Below are positions 1 through 9,155 of a stretch of DNA of 64,000 nt, piece by piece. The stretch is taken from positions 248,001 to 312,000 of the forward strand of contig NZ_MLAN01000001.1 of assembly GCF_002272875.1 (NCBI RefSeq), written 5' to 3'. This DNA is from Helicobacter sp. 11S02629-2. Lineage in GTDB: Bacteria > Campylobacterota > Campylobacteria > Campylobacterales > Helicobacteraceae. How positions within the stretch are numbered: the first letter of the stretch is position 1; the number at the start of each line of letters is the position of its first letter. Under the pieces are notes generated by a model. That model searched no databases and was not told the DNA's origin. It worked only from the letters and a program-made list of their open reading frames with translations. The translations under genes were made by a program, and so were the position numbers.

Positions 1-1
1 A

Positions 2-238
2 TCTCGCGTGCTTGGCGAAACTATGGCAGTAGCCCTTTTAATAGGCGGCACACAAAAGATCCCAGCTTCCTTAATCCAGCCAGCAACTAATATCCCAGCA
101 ACCATAGCTATAAATTTTGGAGAAGCAGGAGATGGGATCTATAGCTCAAGTCTTTTTTACCTAGCCTTAGTTTTACTAGTCTTAAACTTTATAATCATAT
201 TCATAGCTAAAAAATTTATAAATAGAAAAAGGGGTTAA
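2..238 (+). CDS. pstC: PstC phosphate ABC permease, C-terminal part (5' end outside window)
   Basis: The reading frame is open from base 2 and gives SRVLGETMAVALLIGG, the end of the binding-protein-dependent transport (EAA) loop of PstC, followed by a periplasmic stretch and a last membrane span (LALVLLVLNFIIIFIA) with a basic cytoplasmic end. PstC and PstA form the inner-membrane channel of the high-affinity phosphate transporter. The stop lies 3 bases before pstA, so the two are co-transcribed. The start and most of the protein are off the left edge, as is any pstS. Confidence 0.85.
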   Translation, partial: SRVLGETMAVALLIGGTQKIPASLIQPATNIPATIAINFGEAGDGIYSSSLFYLALVLLVLNFIIIFIAKKFINRKRG

Positions 239-241
239 ATT

Positions 242-1084
242 ATGCATAATGCCAATCTAACAAGAAGAAGGATTATAAACGTCATAGCCCTAAGCCTAAG
301 CTATATCTTTGCGATATTTGGTGTTTTGGTATTAATCTTTATCATAGGGGCTGTGCTTTATAAAGGCTTACAGCACTTTGGCTTGCACCTTTTTATTAAT
401 GATGACTTAGGGCCAAGGGACCCTGCTAGTGGTTTGCGTGCTGCCATAGTAGGGCAGATAATCTTAGCCATAGGTGCTAGCATCATCTCTATACCTATAG
501 GGCTTTTAGCTGGGACTTTTTTAAGAGAGTACTGCAAGAATCAAAAAGTGCTAAACATAGTTAGGATGTGTGGAGACTTACTAAACTCCATGCCAACTAT
601 CATAATCGCCACTTTTATCTATGCCATCATAGTTGTGCCAACACATGGTTTTAGTGGCTATGCTGGAATCTTAGCCTTAAGTATCATAATGATTCCAATC
701 GTTTTAAAAACTACTGATGATATGCTATCTCTAGTGCCTGATAACCTTAAAGAAGCAGCCATGGCACTAGGGGCTTCAAGATATAAGATGATAACCCAGA
801 TAGTTTATAGAGCCGCTAGAAATGGCCTTCTAACTGGAATCTTACTAGCCTTTTGTAGGGTAAGTGGAGAAAGTGCGCCTTTACTTTTTACAGCCAGCAA
901 CTCTCAAATCTTAACTTTTAACCCAGTAAACCCTATGCCTAGTCTTAGTATATGGATGTATAACTTTGCTACTAACCCAGAACACATCTATCAAACCCTA
1001 GGGTGGAATGCAGCCTTTTTACTAACTGCTTTCATACTAATAGTAAATATAGGCACAAGATTGCTAATTGCCAAAAAGAAATAA
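242..1084 (+). CDS. pstA: PstA phosphate ABC permease
   Basis: A 280-residue inner-membrane permease with about six hydrophobic spans. The EAA loop is clear (KEAAMALGASRYKMITQIVY, near residues 177-196), the segment that docks on the ATPase PstB. It pairs with PstC, which ends 3 bases upstream, to form the phosphate channel. Length and order (pstC-pstA-pstB) are normal for the family. A short gap of 41 bases with an AGGAG-type ribosome site separates it from pstB. No phoU follows pstB, unlike the enterobacterial operon. Confidence 0.93.
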   Translation: MHNANLTRRRIINVIALSLSYIFAIFGVLVLIFIIGAVLYKGLQHFGLHLFINDDLGPRDPASGLRAAIVGQIILAIGASIISIPIGLLAGTFLREYCKNQKVLNIVRMCGDLLNSMPTIIIATFIYAIIVVPTHGFSGYAGILALSIIMIPIVLKTTDDMLSLVPDNLKEAAMALGASRYKMITQIVYRAARNGLLTGILLAFCRVSGESAPLLFTASNSQILTFNPVNPMPSLSIWMYNFATNPEHIYQTLGWNAAFLLTAFILIVNIGTRLLIAKKK

Positions 1085-1125
1085 GGCAAAAGAAGTAAGA
1101 TAAAAACAAAAGGAGAACTATCCAC

Positions 1126-2028
1126 ATGAAAGAAAACAAAAAGCAAGATATCCAAAAAGATGTGTATGGACCTAAAGAATCTAAAGTGATAAAAACTGAC
1201 TTAAAAGATAAAAATACAAAAGCTAGTAAAGACTTAAAAGATAGTCCTTCTAAAGCACCTAGCAAAGAAGATTCTATATTACAAGTTAAAAATCTTAGCT
1301 TTTACTACCCACAGGCAAAAGTAGCAAGCATCAAAAATATCAATCTAAAAGTTGATAGAAATAAAGTCTTAGCTTTAATTGGCCCTAGTGGCTGTGGTAA
1401 AAGCACGCTACTAAGGTGTTTTAATCAGATACATAGTCTATATCCGGGTGCAAAGTATGAAGGTGAGATAGTCTATGAAGGACATAACATCCTAAGCAAA
1501 AAAACTGATCTAATAGACCTAAGAAGTAAGATAGGCATGATCTTTCAAAAGCCTACTCCCTTCCCTATGAGCATCTTTGATAATATAGCTTATGGCTTAA
1601 GACTTAAGGGTATAAGGTCTAAGATGGAGCTTTATCCACGTATAGAAAAAGCACTTAAAGGAGCTAATCTTTGGACTGAAGTAAAAGATAGACTAGATGA
1701 TAGTGCTATGGGGCTAAGTGGGGGACAGCAGCAAAGACTTTGCATAGCAAGGGCTATAGTTTTAAGCCCAGAGATACTGCTTTTTGATGAGCCTACTTCT
1801 GCACTTGATCCAATCGCAACTAAGGCTATAGAAGAGCTAGTAATTGAGCTAAAGAAAAAAGTTACTATCTTGATTGTTACGCATAATATGCAGCAAGCCC
1901 AAAGGGTTAGTGATGAAACAGCTTTTATGTATCTAGGCAATTTAATAGAGCTTAATAAAACCAAAGACATCTTTGATAACCCAAAAGAAAAGCTTACTAA
2001 AGAATACATTGGCGGTAAGTTTGGGTGA
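1126..2028 (+). CDS. pstB: PstB phosphate ABC ATPase with a charged N-terminal extension
   Basis: ATPase of the phosphate importer. Walker [10 protein letters not shown] is near residues 86-94, the signature LSGGQQQR near 196-203, and Walker B LLFDEP with the following TSALDP near 217. GQQQR and [16 protein letters not shown] are typical of PstB. The conserved domain starts only at about residue 51 ([12 protein letters not shown]). The first 50 residues are a Lys/Asp/Ser-rich, probably disordered tail that most PstB proteins lack. No good internal start replaces ATG 1126, which has an AGGAG just upstream. The tail's role is unknown. Confidence 0.92.
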   Translation: MKENKKQDIQKDVYGPKESKVIKTDLKDKNTKASKDLKDSPSKAPSKEDSILQVKNLSFYYPQAKVASIKNINLKVDRNKVLALIGPSGCGKSTLLRCFNQIHSLYPGAKYEGEIVYEGHNILSKKTDLIDLRSKIGMIFQKPTPFPMSIFDNIAYGLRLKGIRSKMELYPRIEKALKGANLWTEVKDRLDDSAMGLSGGQQQRLCIARAIVLSPEILLFDEPTSALDPIATKAIEELVIELKKKVTILIVTHNMQQAQRVSDETAFMYLGNLIELNKTKDIFDNPKEKLTKEYIGGKFG

Positions 2029-2131
2029 TTAAATAACGAATCTAGTTTTTATCTTGCCTTTAGGAGTGTGGTGTGCATGGCATGAAGTAGCAGTTATGTG
2101 AAGTAGTAGATATAAAACTTTTCTAATTTTA

Positions 2132-2162
2132 TAGAATCTAATTTTTATAGTTTTAGATTCTA
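2132..2162. terminator. Inverted pair of the AGAATCTA word downstream of pstB
   Basis: TAGAATCTAA (2132-2141) and TTAGATTCTA (2153-2162) form a 10 bp stem with an 11-base T-rich loop, in the gap between pstB and purB. It could end pst transcription, although no clean T-run follows directly. It is one of several such inverted pairs at gene ends in this window. Confidence 0.4.
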
Positions 2163-2299
2163 TCTTTCAATGCACATAACACAGAGATTTATTACCACTT
2201 ATTCTTACATACTCCTTATATTTATCAAAACTTGCAAAAGCAAAGTCTCCCCTAGCTTTTTGCTAGAATCTAAAAAACTCCAAAAAAGGATAAGTATAT

Positions 2300-3613
2300 A
2301 TGGTTACAAGATACGCAAGAAAAGAGATGAGTGATATCTGGAGTGAGCAAAGCAAATATGATTCATGGTTAAAAGTACAAAAAGCTCTGGTTTTAGCGTG
2401 GCACAAGCTTGGCCTTATAAGCAAAGAAGAAAATGACAAGATCCAAAAAAATGCTAGCTTTAAAATAGAACGCATTAATGAGATAGAGTTAGAGACTAAA
2501 CATGACTTGATAGCCTTTACTACTTCAGTTGGAGAAAGTTTAGGTGAAGAGAAGCGATGGATTCACTATGGAATCACAAGCAGTGACTGCATAGATACAG
2601 CCCTAGCCTTACAGATAAAAGACGCACTAAACCTTATCATAAAAGACATTGAAAGCCTGCTTAGCACACTAAAAGCTAAGGCTTATGAACATAAAGATAC
2701 TTTAATGGTAGGTAGAAGCCATGGCATCCACGGTGAGCCTATAACTTTTGGGCTAGTTTTAGCAAACTTTGCCAATATGTTACAGCTTAATCTTAAAAAT
2801 ATAAAAGAAGCCAAACAAAACTCTAGCATGGGTCAGCTAAGTGGTGCTATGGGCAATATCGCCCATACTCCTTTTGAGTTAGAATCTATGGTCTGTGAAA
2901 CCCTAGACTTGCGCCCTGCCCCTATAAGCTCTCAAGTCATCTCACGCGATGTACACGCTAGGGTTATAAGTGAGTTAGCCCTCTTAGCAAGCACTTGTGA
3001 AAATATAGCCCTTGAAGTAAGGCACCTTCAAAGGACTGAAGTTTATGAAGCAGAAGAGTACTTCTCTCCCAAGCAAAAAGGCTCTTCAGCCATGCCTCAT
3101 AAAAGAAATCCAGTCCTAAGCGAAAATATAACTGGACTTTGCAGGATGATAAGGGCTTATCTTATCCCAAGCTTAGAAAATGTAAGTCTTTGGCATCAAA
3201 GGGATATAAGCCATAGCTCAGTTGAACGCTTTGTCTTTCCAGATAGCTTTGTTACTGCTGATTTTATGCTTGCTAGGCTTGAAGGGCTAATCAAAAATCT
3301 TGTAGTCTATCCTAAAAATATGCTTAAAAATATGGAATTAACCGGCGGGCTAGTCTTTTCTCAAAGAGTGCTTTTAGAGTTGCCTAAAAAGGGGCTAAGC
3401 CGCGAGGAATCTTATAAGATAGTACAAAAAAATGCTATGGAAGTATGGCAAAAGCTTCAAGATGGAGAAGATGTAAAAGGGCTATTTTTAAAACTCCTTT
3501 TAAAAGATCCTAGCTTAAGCAAGTATCTAAGTGAAGATGAGATAAAAGAGTGCTTTGAGTATAGCTACTATCTTAAAAATGTAGATTCCATCCTTAAAAG
3601 GGTTTTTGGCTAG
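2300..3613 (+). CDS. purB: Adenylosuccinate lyase
   Basis: A 437-residue cytosolic enzyme that cleaves SAICAR to AICAR and adenylosuccinate to AMP, two steps of purine synthesis. The fumarase/aspartase superfamily signature SSAMPHKRNP lies near residues 262-272, and the upstream TSSDCIDTALALQ and GRSHGIHGEPITFG blocks fit the other two active-site regions. ATG 2300 has an AAAAGGA ribosome site. Length is normal. The next gene begins after 2 bases. Confidence 0.95.
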   Translation: MVTRYARKEMSDIWSEQSKYDSWLKVQKALVLAWHKLGLISKEENDKIQKNASFKIERINEIELETKHDLIAFTTSVGESLGEEKRWIHYGITSSDCIDTALALQIKDALNLIIKDIESLLSTLKAKAYEHKDTLMVGRSHGIHGEPITFGLVLANFANMLQLNLKNIKEAKQNSSMGQLSGAMGNIAHTPFELESMVCETLDLRPAPISSQVISRDVHARVISELALLASTCENIALEVRHLQRTEVYEAEEYFSPKQKGSSAMPHKRNPVLSENITGLCRMIRAYLIPSLENVSLWHQRDISHSSVERFVFPDSFVTADFMLARLEGLIKNLVVYPKNMLKNMELTGGLVFSQRVLLELPKKGLSREESYKIVQKNAMEVWQKLQDGEDVKGLFLKLLLKDPSLSKYLSEDEIKECFEYSYYLKNVDSILKRVFG

Positions 3614-3615
3614 TT

Positions 3616-4485
3616 TTGAAGTGGCATAAAGTTTATATAGAACTAAGTGATATTTGTAATCTAGAGTGTGCTTTTTGCACGCCTAAAAAGGGTGTAAGGG
3701 GCATTATGGACTTAGGGCTTTTTACAAAAATCGCTTCTTTTTTAAAAGGTAAAACTAAGCTTATAAGCCTTCATGTACTAGGTGACCCATTAGTTTTAAA
3801 ACCTCTTCTTTTAAATGAGTATCTAAGCATCGCTAAGGCAAATAGTCTTAAAGTAGACCTTGTAACTAGTGGCTTTTTTTTAGATGAAGACTACTTTAAG
3901 ATTCTAAGCACTCCTCCTATCCATCAAGTAAGCTTTTCTTTAGAATCTTACTTTTTTAATAGGCATAAAACACCTAAGTACTTTGAAGTTATAAAGCATT
4001 TTTGTGCTTATAAGTTAGAGTGTAAAAGTGAAGTGTTTATAAACTTGCGTCTTTTTAGTGATAGCTTAGAAGTAGATTCTATAACCAAAGACTTTGCAAG
4101 CTTTTTTGAGTGTCTTGGCTATATAGATAAGGTAAAAAAGACAAGTCATGGTCTTAGGCTTGCCCCAAAAGTCATCCTAAAAACACATAATAGATTTAAG
4201 TGGAATGCTAAATCTGCAAGCTTAGAATCTAAAATAAAGCGAAGCACTAAGTGCCTAGGTGGTATAAAACAACTTGCTTTTTTATCTAATGGCAAGATAG
4301 TGCCTTGCTGCATGTGTGCTAACTCAGAGATAAGTTTTGGAGATGCAAGTCTAGATTCTAATAATGGGCTTAGCTTAGAGACTTTTTTAGAATCTAGAAA
4401 GTTTTTAGACTTTACTAGTGCCATGAGAAAAGGTGAGTTTATAGAAAACTTTTGTAAAACTTGCAGTTTTAAAGGCATAGCCTAG
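3616..4485 (+). CDS. Radical SAM/SPASM-like protein
   Basis: A 289-residue protein starting at TTG 3616, just after purB. Near the N terminus it has the radical SAM cluster motif CNLECAFC (CX3CX2C, about residues 14-21), so it should bind a 4Fe-4S cluster and cleave S-adenosylmethionine. A second cysteine set near the C terminus (KCLGG, PCCMCAN, ENFCKTCSF) resembles a SPASM auxiliary-cluster region. Substrate and product are unknown. The tight coupling to purB suggests co-expression only. Several AGAATCT words fall inside the gene, giving LESK, LDSN and LESR residues. Confidence 0.8.
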   Translation: MKWHKVYIELSDICNLECAFCTPKKGVRGIMDLGLFTKIASFLKGKTKLISLHVLGDPLVLKPLLLNEYLSIAKANSLKVDLVTSGFFLDEDYFKILSTPPIHQVSFSLESYFFNRHKTPKYFEVIKHFCAYKLECKSEVFINLRLFSDSLEVDSITKDFASFFECLGYIDKVKKTSHGLRLAPKVILKTHNRFKWNAKSASLESKIKRSTKCLGGIKQLAFLSNGKIVPCCMCANSEISFGDASLDSNNGLSLETFLESRKFLDFTSAMRKGEFIENFCKTCSFKGIA

Positions 4486-4673
4486 ATTAGCAATTACTAA
4501 ATGAAAGGCTTAGTAAAGCTTAAATGTTCTATCTTGTGTAAAAATGAATAGTCCTTAGAATCTAAAAGTTACTTAAAGTTAGCATAGATGGCATTTTTGT
4601 CAAAAAAACTTAAAAATAATCTTCTTTTTAATATACAATCTTAAAAACTCTAACAAAAAAAGGAAACTAGCAT

Positions 4674-6383
4674 ATGAAGCTTAAACAAAAAGTTTTTCTC
4701 CTACTAGCATTTATACTTAGCTTTACTTTAGTGCTTGAAGCTGCAGCCCCCGCCCCTATACAAAGTAATAATGGCATAGCTATAAGCTCAGTAGACATCG
4801 CCACAAAGATAGGAAATGACGTCTTAAAAGATGGAGGCAACGCCTTTGATGCAGCAGTGGCTATAGGCTATGCCCTAGCTGTAGTCCACCCAGTAGCAGG
4901 CAACCTTGGTGGTGGTGGCTTTGCCATCATAAGAACAAAAGATGGTAAAAACTTAGCACTAGACTTTAGAGAAGCAGCCCCACAAAAAGCTAGTGCTAAT
5001 ATGTATCTTGATAAAAATGGCAAAGTTATAGAGGGTGCAAGCACTGGAGGCTATCTAAGCGCTGGGGTTCCGGGCACTGTGGCTGGACTTGAAGAGTTAC
5101 GCCAAAAGTATGGGACTATGAGTAGAGAAAGACTTATGGAACCTTCTATCATGCTAGCAGAAGAAGGCTATGCTATGCCACTTCATCAAGCTAAAAGTAT
5201 GCAAGCTGCAAGGGATAAGTTTTTGAAGTTTGCAAGCTCTAAAAGCTACTTTTTAAAAAAAGATGGTAGTGACTATAAAGAAGGAGATCTTTTCATACAA
5301 AAAGATCTAAGTACTACTTTAAAGGCTATAGAAAAAGATGGCAGAGATGGATTCTATAAAGGTAAAGTTGCTGACTTGATAGTTAAAGATATGGAAAAAA
5401 ACCACGGCATCATAACCAAAGAAGACCTAGCAGACTATAAAGTCATATGGAGAACTCCAGTTGTAGGCACTTATAGAGGCTACACTATAGTATCTATGCC
5501 ACCTCCAAGCAGTGGTGGTGTGCACCTAATAGAGATGCTAAACATCATGGAAAATGCAAACCTTGCTAAGCTTGGCTTTAATAGTGCAAGCACTATAAAC
5601 ATCATGGCAGAAGCTATGAGACAAGCTTACGCTGATAGGTCAGCTTACTTAGGTGATCCAAACTTTGTAAAAAACATGCCTATAGATACGCTAGATAGCA
5701 AAGAGTATGCTAAAAAAGTCTTTGAAGAGATAAGAGTTGGTAGTGCTAAACCAAGTAAAGATGTAAAGCCCGGACTTGGAGTGATAAAAGCAAAACTTGT
5801 AGTGCTTCCTGAAGGTAACAACACCACTCACTACTCAGTGGCTGATAAGTTTGGCAACGCAGTTAGTGTTACTTACTCTATTAATGAAGCTTATGGCAGT
5901 GGTGCGTCCATCGAAGGGGCTGGCTTTTTACTGAATAACACTATGGATGACTTTTCTATAAAAGCTGGCGTACCTAACGCTTATGGACTAGTAGGTGGCA
6001 GGGCTAATGAGATCCAGCCTAATAAAAGACCACTTAGCTCTATGACACCAACTATAGTTTTAAAGGGTAATGATATCTATATGGTAGTAGGAAGTCCGGG
6101 GGGATCTAGAATCATAACTACTGTGCTTCAAGTTATAAGTAATGTAATAGATCATGGCATGGATATATCACATGCAGTTTATGCACCAAGATTCCACATG
6201 CAGTGGCTGCCTGATGAGCTTCGCGTTGAAAAAGACACGCTTAATAAAGACACAGAAAGACTGCTTAAAGAGATGGGCTATACTATAAGCGTACAGCCAG
6301 ATATGGGCGATGTAAACGCTATAATGATCCCTAAAAAAGATGGTATCTTTTATGCAAGTCCTGATCCAAGGAAAGAGTACTAG
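4674..6383 (+). CDS. ggt: Gamma-glutamyltranspeptidase precursor
   Basis: A 569-residue exported enzyme that hydrolyses glutamine and glutathione in the periplasm or outside the cell. The N-terminal signal peptide is hydrophobic (VFLLLAFILSFTLVLEAAA). The autoprocessing site is NNTTHYSVAD; by comparison with H. pylori GGT (TTHYSVAD) the catalytic N-terminal threonine of the small subunit is Thr384. The PLSSMTPTI and GSPGGSRI blocks of the active site are present. ATG 4674 has an AAGGAA site upstream. It appears monocistronic. In gastric and enterohepatic helicobacters this enzyme is a known virulence factor. Confidence 0.96.
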   Translation: MKLKQKVFLLLAFILSFTLVLEAAAPAPIQSNNGIAISSVDIATKIGNDVLKDGGNAFDAAVAIGYALAVVHPVAGNLGGGGFAIIRTKDGKNLALDFREAAPQKASANMYLDKNGKVIEGASTGGYLSAGVPGTVAGLEELRQKYGTMSRERLMEPSIMLAEEGYAMPLHQAKSMQAARDKFLKFASSKSYFLKKDGSDYKEGDLFIQKDLSTTLKAIEKDGRDGFYKGKVADLIVKDMEKNHGIITKEDLADYKVIWRTPVVGTYRGYTIVSMPPPSSGGVHLIEMLNIMENANLAKLGFNSASTINIMAEAMRQAYADRSAYLGDPNFVKNMPIDTLDSKEYAKKVFEEIRVGSAKPSKDVKPGLGVIKAKLVVLPEGNNTTHYSVADKFGNAVSVTYSINEAYGSGASIEGAGFLLNNTMDDFSIKAGVPNAYGLVGGRANEIQPNKRPLSSMTPTIVLKGNDIYMVVGSPGGSRIITTVLQVISNVIDHGMDISHAVYAPRFHMQWLPDELRVEKDTLNKDTERLLKEMGYTISVQPDMGDVNAIMIPKKDGIFYASPDPRKEY

Positions 6384-6464
6384 TAAGCAAACTAGTAAAC
6401 TACTCACAAAGATTGCTAACAAAACTGGAGGCTAGTTATAAGCAAAGTAAGTGCTATCTATCTT

Positions 6465-8792
6465 ATGAGGGCTTATCTTATAAGCTTTAAAGGAAGCGTG
6501 CAAGGTGTAGGCTTTCGACCTTTTGTTTTTAACCTAGCCCTTACTTTAGGGCTTAAAGGCTATGTTAAAAATGTAGGGCTTGAGGCTAGCGTGCTTTTAG
6601 ATTCTAGAACTTTTATGCTTAACTCTAATGCCTTTATAAAACTAGTTTGCAAAAACTTTAAGGTTTTAGAAGTTAGCACTAAAATGCTTTTTTTAAACAC
6701 TAAGCTTTTAGAGCCACAAAGTGCTTACTTTTGGGAAGGCTTTAAGATACTAAAAAGCACCAAAGATACTTCTCCTAGCCTAACTCTTCCACTAGACCTA
6801 GCTACTTGCAAAGACTGCATGGCAGACCTTGTTAACCCCAATTCTCGCTTTTTTAACTATGCCTTTATAGCTTGTGCAAAATGTGGGCCAAGATATAGCC
6901 TTATAAACTCCTTGCCTTATGATAGAAACTCTACTACTATGAGTAAGTTTGTGCTTTGTAAAGCTTGTAAAAATGAGTATGAAAACCCAAGTGATAGACG
7001 CTTTCACGCTGAGCTTATAAGCTGTGAAAACTGTGGAGTTAGCCTAAAAGCTAGCAAGCAGGAATCTAAAAGCATAGAATCTAATAATATAAAATCTACT
7101 AAACTAGAATCTAAAAATGCACTTTTTATCTTAAAGCACGCCAGCACTCTTTTAACACAAGGCAAGATTCTAGCCTTCAAAGGACTAAGTGGCTATGCTT
7201 TAATCTGTGATGCTAGCAATATAGAATCTGTACGCAAACTAAGAGCGCTAAAACACCGACAAACTAAGCCTATAGCCTTGATGGCAGAAGTTTGCACTAT
7301 AGACAAGCTAGTAGTTTTAGACCTAAAGTTAAGGCATATGCTTTTAAGTCAAGTCTCACCCATGATAATAGCACCATTGCTAAAAGATACAAAAAACTTA
7401 GCCCTAGCCTTAAAAGCAAGCCTTAAAGAGATCTCACCTACTTTTAGTCTAGCTATCACTAGGCCTTTTAGTGCCCACTTAGACTTACTTTTTAAAGCCC
7501 TTCCTAAAGACTTTGTGCTTTGCTTTACTTCGGCAAATAAAAAAGGGGCACATATAGCTAAAAATGTGGCTGAGTTAGAGGGCTTAGAAGTTGATAGTAT
7601 CATCTCTTATGATAGAGAGATTAAGCAGTCTTTGGATGATAGTATAGTCTCAAGTGGTGGGAGTTTTGTGCGTGGGGTTAGGTTTAGCAGGGGGCTTGCC
7701 CCTTTTAACATGAAGCTAGTTATAGAATCTAAAGTGCTTATATGTGCCCTTGGGGCACACTCTAAGACCTCACTTACTTTTCTAAAAGGAAGTGAGTGTA
7801 TCATCTCACCATATATTTCTAACCTAGATAGCTTAGATAATATAGAGCATTTAAAAGCTACTTTTGTGCACTTTTATAAAGTCTTTGGCAAGCCTAGCGT
7901 GCTAGTTTGTGATGCTAATCCTAGCTATGAAAGCACCCGCCTTGCTAAGCTTTTAGCTTGTGATACTAACACTACTCTTTTAGAGGTTTACCACCACCAC
8001 GCCCACTTTATAGCCCTAGCTTTAGAATCTAAGGCGCGCTTAGATGAAGCCCTGCTGGCTTTTATCTGGGATGGCAGTGGGTTGGGAGTAGACCTTAAGC
8101 TTTGGGGTGGAGAAGTCTTTTTAGGACAGCTAAATAAAGTCTGTGATATAAAAAGGCTTTTTCACTTTAAGTACTTTTATATAAGTCGTGCTGAAAGCAG
8201 TATAAAAGATGCTTCAAAGACTGCTTTTTTTATGCTTAAAAGCTTAGGTGTTAAAACTAGTGGCAAGTTGCAATTTAAACATAGTGATATTTTAGATTCT
8301 ATGTTTTCTAAAAAGCTTAACCTAATAGAAACTAGCTCAGTTGGCAGGATCTTTGATGTAGTCGCTTTTATGTTAGGGCTTATCAAAACGCTTGAGTATG
8401 AAGGGCAAAGTGGCACGCTTCTTTCAGACCTAGCTAAGAAAAGTGATACTTTTATGCATCATCCCTATCCTTATAATATAAATGATGATGAGATAGACTT
8501 AAAGCTGATGTTTGAAGCTATCTTGCTAGAGTTAGATTCTAAGTCTACTTGCTTTATCGCTAATAGATTTTTAGATACCTTAGCTGATATAGCTTTGCAA
8601 ATCACACTGCTTTTAGGCGCGAAAAAGGCAAGCTTTGGCGGGGGAGTATTTTTAAATATGCTGCTTTGTGAAAAGATAGAAAGAGTGTTTAAGGCTAATA
8701 AACTAGAGGTCTTTTTCCCTTTTCTTCCAAGTGGAGACTACTCTATAAGCCTAGGGCAGGCAGGATATGCAGCCTTGTTGGATGAGGTTTAG
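6465..8792 (+). CDS. hypF: Carbamoyltransferase HypF, NiFe-hydrogenase maturation
   Basis: A 775-residue enzyme that uses carbamoyl phosphate to make the thiocarbamate on HypE from which cyanide ligands of NiFe hydrogenase derive. Domains in order: acylphosphatase (VQGVGFRPF near residues 11-19), two double zinc fingers (CKDC, CAKC, CKAC, CENC, about residues 110-190), a YrdC-like domain (about 220-400), and a Kae1-like domain (VYHHHAHFIALA near 505). ATG 6465 is chosen because the family begins right before this acylphosphatase motif; there is no good ribosome site. No other hyp or hydrogenase gene is adjacent. The linker after the zinc fingers is rich in ESK/ESN residues encoded by repeated AGAATCTA words. 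Confidence 0.94.
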   Translation: MRAYLISFKGSVQGVGFRPFVFNLALTLGLKGYVKNVGLEASVLLDSRTFMLNSNAFIKLVCKNFKVLEVSTKMLFLNTKLLEPQSAYFWEGFKILKSTKDTSPSLTLPLDLATCKDCMADLVNPNSRFFNYAFIACAKCGPRYSLINSLPYDRNSTTMSKFVLCKACKNEYENPSDRRFHAELISCENCGVSLKASKQESKSIESNNIKSTKLESKNALFILKHASTLLTQGKILAFKGLSGYALICDASNIESVRKLRALKHRQTKPIALMAEVCTIDKLVVLDLKLRHMLLSQVSPMIIAPLLKDTKNLALALKASLKEISPTFSLAITRPFSAHLDLLFKALPKDFVLCFTSANKKGAHIAKNVAELEGLEVDSIISYDREIKQSLDDSIVSSGGSFVRGVRFSRGLAPFNMKLVIESKVLICALGAHSKTSLTFLKGSECIISPYISNLDSLDNIEHLKATFVHFYKVFGKPSVLVCDANPSYESTRLAKLLACDTNTTLLEVYHHHAHFIALALESKARLDEALLAFIWDGSGLGVDLKLWGGEVFLGQLNKVCDIKRLFHFKYFYISRAESSIKDASKTAFFMLKSLGVKTSGKLQFKHSDILDSMFSKKLNLIETSSVGRIFDVVAFMLGLIKTLEYEGQSGTLLSDLAKKSDTFMHHPYPYNINDDEIDLKLMFEAILLELDSKSTCFIANRFLDTLADIALQITLLLGAKKASFGGGVFLNMLLCEKIERVFKANKLEVFFPFLPSGDYSISLGQAGYAALLDEV

Positions 8793-8870
8793 TTTTCAAA
8801 GTTATGTTTCTTGACTTTTAGTTTTTAATAAGGTAGTATTCAACTTTCAAACACGAAATATGATCATTGT

Positions 8871-8945
8871 TGGGATATCGCCAAGCGGTAAGGCACCTGG
8901 TTTTGGTCCAGGCATTCAGAGGTTCGAATCCTTTTATCCCAGCCA
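8871..8945 (+). tRNA. tRNA-Gln (anticodon TTG)
   Basis: A cloverleaf of 75 bases with acceptor stem TGGGATA/TATCCCA, anticodon stem CCTGG/CCAGG around the loop TTTTGGT (anticodon TTG), a GGTTCGAATCC T-arm, and an encoded CCA end. It is followed 11 bases later by a second tRNA. Confidence 0.95.
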
Positions 8946-8956
8946 TTTTATTTTAT

Positions 8957-9033
<77 letters not shown>

Positions 9034-9155
9034 ATTCTTACTTTAAATTTAGTCTTATTGAGCATAAATATTTTTCTACCAAATTTAATATTATTATTCC
9101 TAAAGGTATGGAGATTTTACGATTCCACAACATGTACTAATTCAGAAGGGTTTTT

